Shown piece after piece: positions 10,246 to 19,412 of a stretch of 64,000 nt of DNA. The DNA lies in assembly GCA_943736015.1 (NCBI GenBank), contig OX031064.1:34709361-34773360 (forward strand), in the 5' to 3' direction. How positions within the stretch are numbered: position 1 is the first letter of the stretch; each line of letters opens with the position of its first letter. The position numbers were made by a program, and so were the translations under genes. The notes under the pieces are model-generated. The model had not been told where the DNA came from, ran no database searches, and saw only the letters and a list, made by a program, of their open reading frames with translations. This stretch comes from Tridacna crocea. Lineage: Eukaryota > Mollusca > Bivalvia > Cardiida > Cardiidae.

Positions 10246-10476
10246 TTAACCCTTTTTACTAAACCATAAAATTTCTGACTTACCCATATCAAAAAGGATT
10301 TGCAGACGACACATCGAATGAAACTGAAATGATTGGGTTTGTCTTTCAGCGAGTACAAAATGTTATGGGGGAAAGGAGATAATACTGTTTACTAACATTT
10401 TCTCCTTTATCAAAAATGTTTTCCAACCCGTCTCTCAAAGGTTTAATTTGGGCGGAATTGTTTTGTAAAGGGTTAA
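10246..10476 (-). mobile_element. H1, old full copy
   Basis: TTAA at both ends but hairpin arms much mismatched. Lies 336 bp upstream of the PKI-like ATG, in its promoter or 5' intron. Confidence 0.8.
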
Positions 10477-10582
10477 ACCCCGCCTCCCTTCGTTACATTT
10501 TGGTTTATTGGGATTCACCATTGGTAAACAGACTAGCGAGTGCTAAAAATAGCGAAATGACTCTAACGTTCTTCCCGTCTCA

Positions 10583-10588
10583 TATAAA
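10583..10588 (+). promoter_or_regulatory. Candidate TATA box of the PKI-like gene
   Basis: TATAAA about 225 bp upstream of the ATG, which would give a start near 10612-10620 and a 5' leader of about 195 nt. The alternative is that this lies in a 5' UTR intron: CAG|GTAAGT at 10159-10167 is a good donor and the run ending TTTTCAG at 10694 a good acceptor, giving a 533-bp intron. Sequence alone does not decide. Confidence 0.3.
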
Positions 10589-10811
10589 TTGATGCGGAAA
10601 ACAATAGGACAATCATTAAACACGTAGAACTACGCTGGGCGATGCTGCATGTTGCTGTGAATTATTAGAGATAATTCTTATTTATCATTTTCAGACGAGC
10701 GTAATTATTTTACTCGACTTTTAAAGACTTACAGTTGTTTTATTTGGACACTTGAATATTAGGAATTAGGTTAAAACCTTATTGATATAAATTATTGAAG
10801 ATCTATTTGTT

Positions 10812-11855
10812 ATGGCTCGCGGAATAACCATGAGAGGGCGAAGTAACTCCCTACCCGTATTGTGTATACCCGCTGTGACACGGACCTTGGAATCCCGTCG
10901 GAACGGACTCGGAAATATTTTCCAGGGACAAATATCGAGAGAGATTCAAAAAGTCACCGAACGACGAAACTTCCGACGAAGTGTGAGCACGTGTGGAGAC
11001 AATTTCACTTCTGTGGGTCAGTCCATTCGATATAACCTGACGTCATGCGATTTCGAAATTAACGATGAAGTTTTCGAACAGTGTGGAGATGAATCATGTA
11101 CAGATATACAATGTAACACAGCTTTGGACGGGGTTTACCGATTATTATCAGAGCATGACTGTCACCCAGAAACGTCATTCGGTGTAAGTACAGCTGTATA
11201 TCGTCTAAGTAACCAGTTAGATCAAACAGGAGTTAGTACGAGGCGGTTTGCTTTGGCTGACATCTTCGAAAATGTGGAACAAGATTGTCTTCTAGAGCTA
11301 TTAGCGCTATATTCGAGCACGAATTTGAACGAGTTTGAACAATATAAAAGTCATAGGCGTAACGGCTTGGCAGACGTCCATGAAAAAATCAGTTTGGAAG
11401 AACTGAAAATGTTCTTACGCGGTTTTGAGGAAGAAATGTTGAATGGATACGGTTCAGATACGGACTGCTCTTCGGATGAAACGGAGGAAGTTGCCCAACA
11501 GATCGAAACGTATAGGAGAAGTAGACGGAATGCTTTGGGTGATATATACGACGGTGTGGAGTCAGGCGCGATTCAGACTCTCGCTGGAGAACGCGATGAA
11601 ATTGAAGAAGAAGCCAAAGCTTTTGATTACCTGTCTAGGAGAATGGGACTTGCCAATATCAAAGACTGTGTTTCGAATTCGGATATTTCGAGGTTAAAAG
11701 AGACATACGATGAGGATGTAGAAACGACTGAAAATGTTACCCGTTGCCGTGAACGAAGGTCAGCTCTTGCCGATATCTATTGTGAACTGGACACGGAGGA
11801 ACGGGAAAGTTTCTTGAAAAGATTTGCTCACAGTGTTGACTCAGATACTGAATAG
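10812..11855 (+). CDS. Protein with six PKI-like pseudosubstrate motifs (putative multi-site PKA inhibitor)
   Basis: Intact 347-codon ORF, ATG to TAG, with no intron inside it. The start has G at -3 and G at +4; a second Met at residue 7 is also possible. Six motifs of the form RRx(A/G)L(A/G)(D/N)(I/V) are seen: RRNGLGNI at residue 29, RRFALADI at 144, RRNGLADV at 182, RRNALGDI at 238, RRMGLANI at 276 and RRSALADI at 315. The last five are 38-56 residues apart. Known family: vertebrate PKI binds the PKA catalytic subunit through RRNAIHDI, with Ala in place of the phospho-acceptor. Here every motif has Ala or Gly at that position, a hydrophobic Leu after it and usually an acidic residue two further on. 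Inference: a tandem pseudosubstrate inhibitor, scaffold or sponge for PKA or a related basophilic kinase. The Phe at P-11 needed for the tightest PKI binding is not conserved; Arg at P-6 is present only in motif 4. RSNSLP at 10-15 fits a 14-3-3 mode I site. No signal peptide or membrane segment is seen; the linkers are acidic. A substrate-like or unrelated repeat protein is the alternative. Confidence 0.72.
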   Translation: MARGITMRGRSNSLPVLCIPAVTRTLESRRNGLGNIFQGQISREIQKVTERRNFRRSVSTCGDNFTSVGQSIRYNLTSCDFEINDEVFEQCGDESCTDIQCNTALDGVYRLLSEHDCHPETSFGVSTAVYRLSNQLDQTGVSTRRFALADIFENVEQDCLLELLALYSSTNLNEFEQYKSHRRNGLADVHEKISLEELKMFLRGFEEEMLNGYGSDTDCSSDETEEVAQQIETYRRSRRNALGDIYDGVESGAIQTLAGERDEIEEEAKAFDYLSRRMGLANIKDCVSNSDISRLKETYDEDVETTENVTRCRERRSALADIYCELDTEERESFLKRFAHSVDSDTE

Positions 11856-11953
11856 ATAAAGGTGACTTTATAGTGCCATAAACATTTGAGTATTATTATA
11901 TGTATTTGATGTATGATGACGCAATAATACGAGACGCAACATGACTGATGGCA

Positions 11954-12181
11954 TTAACCTATTGCCACACATTCCCTACTTTTGACGACCATGAGAAAGA
12001 AGCCTTTAGAAAACATTGTGGGAAAACGAGAAAATGCTGGTAACCAGCATTTTCTCCTTTTCCCACAATGTTTTCTACCCTTCATAAAACAATTTCAAAA
12101 TTTCAGTCATTTTTATTTTGTCGTTTGCAAATTCTTTCGATTTGGACAAACTTAAGATATTGTTGTCTGGTAATGAGTTAA
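11954..12181 (+). mobile_element. H1, full copy, 99 bp past the PKI-like stop codon
   Basis: TTAACCTATTGCCACACATT to TGTCTGGTAATGAGTTAA. No AATAAA lies between the stop and this copy, so it may be transcribed in the 3' UTR. Confidence 0.88.
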
Positions 12182-12377
12182 CTCTATATCATACAACCCC
12201 GTGTTTGTCGACCCTGTGAACGAAGTCTGGAAAACATTGTTGGAAAAGGAGAAAATGCTGCTAAACAGCATTTTCTCCTTTTCCATCATTTGTTTCTACC
12301 CTTTCATAAACAGTTTTTATCATCTGAGCCTTTTTTATGTGTCGTCTGCAAAGGCTTTTAATTTGGATAAGTCTTTT
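12178..12377 (+). mobile_element. H1, abutting, right end lost
   Basis: Shares the TTAA at 12178. Centre is GCTGCTAAACAGC; the right arm is damaged. Confidence 0.8.
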
Positions 12378-12545
12378 GACGACATTGTTGAAAAAGGAAA
12401 AAGTGCTGGTAACCAGCATGTTCTCCTTTTCCAACAATGCTGTCAAACTGTTCAGAAACATACTTCATCACATGAGCCACATTCGTTTTGTCCTCTATAA
12501 AGCTTTCAATATGGAGAAGTGTGAAATTTTGATATTTGGTATAGG
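12378..12545 (+). mobile_element. H1, left end lost
   Basis: GACATTGTTGAAAAAGG…AACAATGC hairpin then …GAAATTTTGATATTTGG. Confidence 0.75.
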
Positions 12546-12589
12546 TAACCTCCTAGGCTTCGATTCGATTAGGATCGATTCAATAAGTA

Positions 12590-12985
12590 TGGGTTTGTTG
12601 ACTGCTCAGATCAAGATCAGACTGCAGATAAGTAGGAACTCAAGACACAAGATGAAATGTTATTTAGCATCTGGGCTGCCAAAAGGTGAGACTGTTAAGA
12701 GGAAGATCAGACAGCACACTCAGTGCAGTCTTCTCTTAGATCTCCTACGAGACGCAACACGACTCTTTGCTTGTAATTTTTTTAACTGCCAAACTAAATA
12801 TGTACAGTTCGGATAAAGATCAGACTGCTCTGATTTTGGAACCCACATGCGATACAAAAATGGTTCGTTTACCGGCAACTTTTGGACTACCAAGCTTGAC
12901 TAAAGTATTGTAGATGTAGATCAGACTGAACAAATACCACAGTCTGATCTTTGATCTTGCTGGAGGCGCGAAATGATTCGTTGCC
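12590..12985. repeat. Three broken H3 palindromes
   Basis: GATCAAGATCAGACTGCAG (12609), GATCAGACAGCAC…GTGCAGTC (12706-12738) and TAGATCAGACTGAAC…ACAGTCTGATCTTTGATC (12916-12957). Confidence 0.6.
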
Positions 12986-12989
12986 CACT

Positions 12990-13218
12990 TTAAGCCATTA
13001 CCACACAATCCCTACTTTAGACGCCCCTGAGAGAGATACCTTTAGAAAACATTGTGGGAAAAGGAGAAAATGCTGGTAACCAGCATTTTCTCCTTTTCCC
13101 ACAATGTTTTCTCCCCTTCAGAAAACAAATTTCAAAATTTCAGTCACTTTAATTTTGTCGTCTGCAAATGCTTTCAATTTGGACCAGTCTAAAATATTGT
13201 CGTTTGGTAATGGGTTAA
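12990..13218 (+). mobile_element. H1, full copy, forward
   Basis: Close to consensus, perfect inner palindrome, TTAA both ends. Confidence 0.92.
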
Positions 13219-13232
13219 GCATCAGAACTCGA

Positions 13233-13322
13233 CTTAATCATTCTGCCATTTCGGAGAATACAGATCAAAGATTAGGCTGCACTGAACTTGCAGTCTGATC
13301 TTTGACCTACACTATTCGATAA
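13233..13322. repeat. H3 palindrome core
   Basis: ACAGATCAAAGATTAGGCTGCA…TGCAGTCTGATCTTTGACC. Confidence 0.65.
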
Positions 13323-13436
13323 AGTTCTTTTTTTTAATTTTAACAGGAATAAAGCTTTAGAACTTACCATATTGAGTGTTTATTATTGTCAGGAACTGTT
13401 CCTGTAATTAATTCAGCCATCTTAATTCTAGAAGGA

Positions 13437-13672
13437 ACAACCTTGATTTTTAAAGACCCTGTGATGAAAAGGATTTTGAAAACATTGTAGGAAGAAGAGG
13501 AAATGCTGGTAAGTAGCATTTTCTCTTTTTCTAACTATGTGTTTTTTTTTTGTAACACTTTTAAATGTAAAACTTACCTTTCAAACCACACATTATTAAT
13601 TTTGTCGTCTACAACTACTTTGAATATAGACAAATCTAAAACAGTTATCGTCTGGTAGACAGTTGAGAGGTT
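13437..13672 (+). mobile_element. H1, degraded
   Basis: ATTTTGAAAACATTGTAGG…AAATGCTGGTAAGTAGCATTTTC and a decayed right side TTTTGTCGTCTACAACTAC. Confidence 0.65.
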
Positions 13673-14140
13673 AAGATTTGTGGCTATAGGTATCACTGAA
13701 GCACATGACGTCATGATCATAAATTCATCACCGCGTGAAAAGTAATATTTCATATCCTGCGAGTTTTGCATACATCCTTACGAAACAGGGATTGTCAGCA
13801 TAACGTCAGTTTCAAGCTGTAGTTAGAGGTTTTTGAAGTAAACCAACGATAATTGTGTTCAGGTTTGGAGAAGCAATAAATGTGTAACGATAGCGAAAGG
13901 GGAAGTTGCTCGTCTCAAGAAATTTCCTCTATCGCTAAGAGTTTCCGAAATTTCTCTGATGCTAGATGAGTCAAAAACACAACTGTCTGATGTAATGTGG
14001 TTACTTTGTTGCGGTAAATTGATAATGACCCCATAGAGAAACAGTTCCACATATAAATTAGACTATTTCCTGGCATGAAAGTATAATCCTGACGTCTGCA
14101 CAGTACTTGGTAAACCGAAGAAACACAATGATAAATACAA
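13673..14140. other. No gene seen
   Basis: Contains the lone arm of the 7463 inverted repeat and a 13885-13940 quasi-hairpin (GATAGCGAAAGGGGAAGTTG / AAATTTCCTCTATCGC). Confidence 0.35.
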
Positions 14141-14475
14141 TCAGTCAATCAATCATCAGTCATTCAGTCAATCCATCCATCCATCCATCCATCCACCCAC
14201 CCATCCATTGATCAATCCATCGATCGGTCGGTGGGTCGATCGATCGATCGATCGATCAATCAATCAATCAATCAATCAATCAGTCAGTCGTTCAGTCAAT
14301 CCATCCATCCATCCATCCATCCATCCATCCAGCCAGCCAGCCATCGATCGATCGGTCAATCAATCAGTCAATCAATCAATCAGTCAATCAATCGATCAAT
14401 CAATCAGTCAAAGAAATCAATCAATTTACCAGTCTACCATTCATCAATCAATCATTCAATCAGTCATGCATTTTT
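14140..14475. repeat. Compound (ATCA/ATCC/GATC/AGTC)n microsatellite
   Basis: Tetranucleotides continuous for over 300 bp. Confidence 0.95.
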
Positions 14476-14477
14476 TC

Positions 14478-14665
14478 TGGGTCCGTATTCACCAACCATT
14501 CTTAAGAACATTCTTTGTCTTATTCTCAAAGATTATCCTGGTTTGAAAGAAACACAGCTTATGATTTGCTAAACCATTTGGCTCAGCCAATCAGAAGTTG
14601 TGTTACTTTCAAATGTAGAAAATTCTGGAGAATAAGGTTAAGAATGGTTGGTGAATACAGGCCCT
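14478..14665. mobile_element. H5 foldback element
   Basis: GTCCGTATTCACCAACCATTC at left mirrored by GAATGGTTGGTGAATACAGG at right; centre around AACCATTTGGCTCAGCC. Confidence 0.85.
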
Positions 14666-14824
14666 CGAAATAGATTTCTTTTGAAACATACGACAATTAT
14701 TGCATCACAAGAGGTACCAAAGGGGAATGTTTTCAGATGAATAGGGTGATATTCAGATGATATACATTTGTCGTTTCTAAAATCAAACCTCTTGTTATTT
14801 ACGGTTAGTGTTACTAGAACTGTC

Positions 14825-15010
14825 CCGTTCTTGGACCTGTTGAAATTGATAGTATATGCAGACGACATTTTGAATTCGGCTCAATTATTGTATATTAACT
14901 TGTCTTTGCAAAGTTAAAAACATCGCGGAGAAAGAAGAAAATGCTGCTATAAACCAGGGTTTTCTTATTTGCCCATAATGTTTTCCAAATCCCTCTTTCT
15001 CGGGTTCGGT
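14825..15010 (-). mobile_element. H1, degraded
   Basis: TATATGCAGACGACATTTTG…AAAAACATCGCGGAGAAAG; arms mismatched. Confidence 0.65.
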
Positions 15011-15207
15011 AACCCTTTACCAAGCTATCCCTTGCTTATACGACCCTGAGATAGAAGCCTTTTAAAAACATTGTGGAAAAAGGAGAAAATGCTGGTAACC
15101 AGCATTTTCTCCTTTTCCCACAATGTTTTCAAAACAGTTGATTTTGTCGTCTGGAAGGGCTTTCAACTTGAGCCAGTCTAAAATTTTGTCGTTTTGTAAA
15201 GGGTTAA
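15009..15207 (+). mobile_element. H1 with a 30-bp right-side deletion
   Basis: From GTAACCCTTTACCAAGC to TTGTAAAGGGTTAA. The stretch between the right arm and TTTTGTCGTCTGG is missing. Confidence 0.85.
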
Positions 15208-15427
15208 TACTCGGGGTTCTCTAGTTCGGAAATAAGTCATATTTTCGTAATACTGCTAGTGTAACTAAGCCTTTATTACAATATGAAAAAGAAAAAAAAA
15301 AACCTCTGTTTTAAATACCGCGTAGCTCCCGAAAGTTTAACCGAGTTCGTTACGCATTGACGATCGTCTGCTTCTCTTTGATGGTTGAATTCTTAATCCT
15401 TTTCCTGCGAAACAAGTTGAATAAAAT

Positions 15428-15622
15428 TTTCAACTCTTTACAAAACGATAAAAGTTTAAACTGAAAGCACTTACAAACAATAAAATTAACGTTATTGAAA
15501 AATTGAAATTAGCTTCCAGCAGGGTAGAAAACGCCGTGGGAAAAGGAGAAAATGCTGGTTACCCAGAAAAAGGCTTCTATCTCAGGGTCGTAAAAACCAG
15601 GGATTGTTTGGTAAAGGGTTAA
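15428..15622 (-). mobile_element. H1 with right hairpin arm deleted
   Basis: Left arm and centre GCTGGTTACC, then direct junction to AGAAAAAGGCTTCTATC. The palindrome is lost while both termini remain. Confidence 0.85.
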
Positions 15623-15642
15623 ACCGATAGCTAAAACCTGAA

Positions 15643-15784
15643 TAACCAGCATTTTCTCCTTGTCCCACAGTGTTTTCTACCCCTCCCCGACCAAATTTCA
15701 ATTTTTCAATCACCTTTATTTTGTCGTCTGCAAATGCTTTCAATTTGGACCAGTCTAAAATTTTCTAGTGTGTTAAAGAGTTAA
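15643..15784 (+). mobile_element. H1 right half
   Basis: ATAACCAGCATTTTCTCCTTG to TGTTAAAGAGTTAA. Confidence 0.85.
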
Positions 15785-15859
15785 GTCGGTTGTTCATAAA
15801 TGGCTATTGTGGATCCATAAGTCGTTGATGACGAAAAACTTGTATAGTTTAAGTCAATA

Positions 15860-15887
15860 AAATATTCTGATTCTGATTCTGATTCTG
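15860..15887. repeat. (TTCTGA)n
   Basis: Four hexamer units. Confidence 0.85.
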
Positions 15888-15974
15888 TGATAGCTTCCTC
15901 GGGTACCAGGGATCACGGAGATCATTAAACCCCCTTTTGTCAGAGCATGGAAATGAGTTTACTGAAATCTTCCT

Positions 15975-16072
15975 TAGAACGGGTAGAAAAAAATTGTTAA
16001 GTTGTTGAAGGAAAATTTCAAGAAGAAAGTATCAACGATCCCACAGTATTTTCTACCCGTTCAAAGAAAGAT
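15975..16072. repeat. Foldback with GAACGGGTAGAAAA ends
   Basis: Outer GAACGGGTAGAAAAA and TTTTCTACCCGTTC are inverted. The interior is no longer symmetric; possibly an old H1-like core. Confidence 0.45.
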
Positions 16073-16106
16073 TCTTTAGGCTGGAGAAAACGCAGGAGTG
16101 TTCGGA

Positions 16107-16320
16107 TTAACCCTTCGGCTGCTGAGCGCAATTCACTAACCTTTTGCGGACAGTGTAAATCAAAGATCAGATTGCACAGAACGTGCAGTCTGATCTTTGA
16201 TCTACACTGTCCGAGAAGGAGATGTTATTACCTCAGAACAAAACTTTGAACTATCAATATTTAGGTTTTCACAATAGAAATGAAGATTTTATTCTGGTTA
16301 TCAAGCGGGATAAGGGTTAA
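16107..16320. mobile_element. H3 element, full copy with TTAA at both ends
   Basis: 214 bp: TTAACCCTTCGGCTGCTGAG at left, …AAGCGGGATAAGGGTTAA at right. Inner palindrome CAAAGATCAGATTGCAC…GTGCAGTCTGATCTTTG. The best reference for H3. TTAA termini and CCCTT start parallel H1. Confidence 0.88.
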
Positions 16321-16332
16321 CTCTTATCCTGC

Positions 16333-16551
16333 TTAACTCGTTACCAAACGACAAATGTTTTGGCTTGTCCAAATCGAAAGCATTTGCAGACGGCAAAATA
16401 AAAGTGACTGAAAATTCGAAATTTGTTTTGTTAAGGATAGAAAACACTGTGGGAAAAGGAGAAAATGCTGGTTTCTCCTTTTCCCACAGTGTTTCATAAA
16501 GGCTTCTTTCTCAGGGTCGTCAATAGTAGGGATTGTGTGGTAATGGGTTAA
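16333..16551 (-). mobile_element. H1 with shortened hairpin centre
   Basis: The palindrome centre GGTAACCAGCATTTT is missing, leaving GCTGGTTTCTCC; outer arms CACTGTGGG/CCCACAGTG match. Confidence 0.9.
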
Positions 16552-16744
16552 TAACTAATATGAAATTTTCAGTTTCGTAGTTAAAGTCCAAATATTGCTA
16601 TTTCTGAGTTATGTTTTGGGGTACAACATCTCCTTATCGGACAGGGTAGATCCAAGATCAGACTGCACGTTCTGTGCAGTCTGATCTTGATCTACACTGT
16701 CCGCAGATGGTAAGTGAATCGCTTTCAGCAACCTAAAGGGTTAA
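16548..16744. mobile_element. H3 element, full copy, sharing TTAA with the H1 to its left
   Basis: TTAATAACTAATATG to CAGCAACCTAAAGGGTTAA. Palindrome AAGATCAGACTGCACGTTCT… perfect for about 20 bp each side. Confidence 0.88.
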
Positions 16745-16914
16745 TAAGGAAGGGTGAGATTTTATTCATCCTATACATAATGAGATTCCAAAGTGAAAGT
16801 AAGCAGTGGCGTGGAAAATTCTCTAAAATACTAATACAAGGATTGGCAACGTCTGTCTATACCATACTTACTTACTTAACCTACTATCAAAACAGCCATG
16901 AGTTTAAACGTTCC

Positions 16915-17015
16915 TCATGCAGAATAAAGGCTTTTCAAAACATTGTGGGTAAAGAGATGATTGCTGGTATCCAGCATTTTCTCCTTTTCCCATGCTGTTT
17001 TCTACTCTGTAAGAT
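16915..17015 (+). mobile_element. H1 core, degraded
   Basis: TTTTCAAAACATTGTGGG…GCTGGTATCCAGCATTTTC. Confidence 0.65.
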
Positions 17016-17109
17016 ATGTAGTAGGGTCACTACTACAGAGACAATTTCTATGATGATTGATATTTGAATTGTCCGTACCTGTGTTGAACTTGAACAATTC
17101 AACTCTTAA

Positions 17110-17192
17110 CCAGCATGTTCTCTTTTTCCCACAATGTTTTCTAAAGGCTTCTTTCTCAGGGTTGTCGAAAGTAGGGATTGTGTGGCAACTTT
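17110..17192 (-). mobile_element. H1 right half
   Basis: CTTAACCAGCATGTTCTC…GTAGGGATTGTGTGGCAAC. Confidence 0.75.
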
Positions 17193-17586
17193 TGACTTAG
17201 TTTTAAAATTCATTTTCATCCTAGTGACTTATACTTTGACCTACTGTACAACGCCAGCTAGTTATCTTCACAACAATTCCCATACTTTAAAATGGTATAA
17301 TTTCAATTTGATTGCTTCTTACCGCCTTCATTGTTTTCTCTTGGTCGCTGTTGAGCCTTTAATTGTCTGAAATTGTGTGCAGTTTGATCTTGGTCTACAG
17401 TTATCACGAATCACAGTCATGGCCGTGATTAAAGTTTAAGGGTAGGGAATAAGGACTGAATATAATGCATGACCTAAGGCATGACTTGCTGTGCATGACA
17501 TTTACCGCATGCGGATGTCATTGAGGATGTTATGAAATAAGAAAAGTTTTTTCCGCATATTATCGTTTTTTGGTCGTCGGTTTGCT

Positions 17587-17816
17587 TTAACTCTTTACCA
17601 AACGACACAATTTTAGACTGATCCAAATTGAAAGCATTTGCAGACGACAAAATAAAAGTGACTGGAGAATTGAAATTTGATTTGGGAGGGATAGAAAACA
17701 TTGTGGGAAAAGGAGAAAATGCTGGATACCAGCATTTTCTCCTTTTCCCAGAATGTTTTTAAATGGGCTTCTTTCACAGGGCCGTCAAAAGTTGGGATTG
17801 TGTGGTAGACGGTTAA
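17587..17816 (-). mobile_element. H1, full copy, reverse
   Basis: TTAACTCTTTACCAAACGAC to TGTGGTAGACGGTTAA; centre GCTGGATACCAGC. Confidence 0.92.
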
Positions 17817-18101
17817 TGACGTTTAAGGCCGGTTTTGTCATATGTTCAGTCTTATCACGGTTACTTCTCCGTTTATGTGGTCCCTGGGTTACAACTGCGC
17901 TTAGTAGGAGCTTTGCAATGGTTTGTCCTTCGGCACAAACACGACCACTGCTTGTTTAAACCAGCAGTTACTGATGTTTAACCGCTTCGCCTTATAGAAG
18001 TCCAGGTAAATGAAGAAATCGAACAGACGTGCCGCGAAAAAAGTGTTGAATTTATTCAGAATGCTTGAAAGAGCAATAAATTAGAAGTACAGTACACTGA
18101 C

Positions 18102-18315
18102 TTAATTCATTATGAAACGACAAAATTTTAGGCTTTTCCAAATCGAAAGCAAAATAAAAGTTACTGAAAATTTGAATTTTGTTTTGTGAAGGATAGAAAA
18201 CATTGTGGGAAAAGGAGAAAATGCTGGTTACCAGCATTTTCTCCTTTCCACAATGTTTTCTAAAAGCTTCTTTCTCAGGGTCGTCAAAAGTAGGGATTGT
18301 GTGGCAATGAGTTAA
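18102..18315 (-). mobile_element. H1, full copy, small deletions
   Basis: The 14-bp ATTTGCAGACGAC block is missing at left and TCC is lost in the right arm. TTAA both ends. Confidence 0.88.
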
Positions 18316-18404
18316 ACTGGACGTGTCGTAAAGCCCACAAGTACTCCCCCTACACATACCAGTACTTTGTACCTGAGGCAGCACTATCATAGAATAGAAA
18401 CTGT

Positions 18405-18920
18405 TTTCAAAATAAACCTTGACCTTTGACCAATGTGACCCAAAGGGCACCTCTCTGAGTCAGGAGCAACACTCGTATATAAAAGGTCCCAGGTCAAACA
18501 TCCATCGAATAAAAGCACAGAAAAAAAAAAATCAAAATAAAGAACACCAGTGACCTTGATTTTTGACCAATGTGACCCAAAGGGCACCCCTCTGGGTCAG
18601 GAGGAACAGTCGTATAAAGGATCCCAGATCAAACATCCACTGAGTGAAAGCATAGAAAGAATTTCCAAAATAAGTTCACCTACGACCTTGTCCTTCAATT
18701 TGTGTGACCAAAAAAACAGTGACGCACCTCCTTGGGTTATGAGCAATATTTGTATAAAGTTTCAGGGTCCTCTGAGAACAGCTATGGAGTTGGAGCATGT
18801 AAACGATTTGTAAAAGTCACCTTTTACCTTGACCTTTGACTCATGTGATTCAAAATACATTAGGGCACATCCTTGGGCCATAAGCAACATTTGTATAAAG
18901 TTTTGGGATCCGATTGTATT
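18405..18920. repeat. Four tandem units of a ~125-bp CTTGACCTTTGACC repeat
   Basis: Units begin near 18418, 18555, 18690 and 18830, each with TGTGACCCAAAGGGCACC or similar, then GAGCAACA…GTATAAAG. Confidence 0.85.
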
Positions 18921-18956
18921 TTTATGCTCCCCGAAGGGCGATCATATAGTCGCCGC

Positions 18957-19043
18957 TTCGTCTGTCCGTCCGTCTGTCCGTCCGTCCGTCCGTCCGTCCT
19001 TCCGTCCGTCCTTCCGTCCGTCTGTCCGTCCGTCCGTCCATCC
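18957..19043. repeat. (GTCC)n/(GTCT)n microsatellite
   Basis: About 20 tetramer units near the left end of the large repeat. Confidence 0.95.
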
Positions 19044-19412
19044 GAAGCGATTTCTCCACAACCCCTGGACCAAATTGGATAAAACTTCATATATGAACTT
19101 CTTGGGGTAAGGCGCCGACGTATCTTTCCCGGATTTTCAGTTTGACCCCGTGTCATGAATAAAAAGGGGCTTAATGCAAAATTGCAATTTTTGCCAATAT
19201 CTCATTCAGTTTTTGTCAGAATATCATGAAACTTCATGGTTATATTGTTTATGGAAAGTTTTAGCATGTGCCCTTACTATTTTCAATCTGGGCGTTTTTT
19301 AAGTTGACGTTCTGTCATGGAAAAAGGGGATTTCTTGCAAAATTCCAATTTTTACTAATATTTCATTCAGTTTTGCTCAAAATTTCATTAAACTTCATGG
19401 TTATATTGCTTT

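Noticed and set aside
18829..19156. ORFs with RPSVRPSV or DGRTDGQT repeats
   Set aside because: Translations of the GTCC microsatellite.
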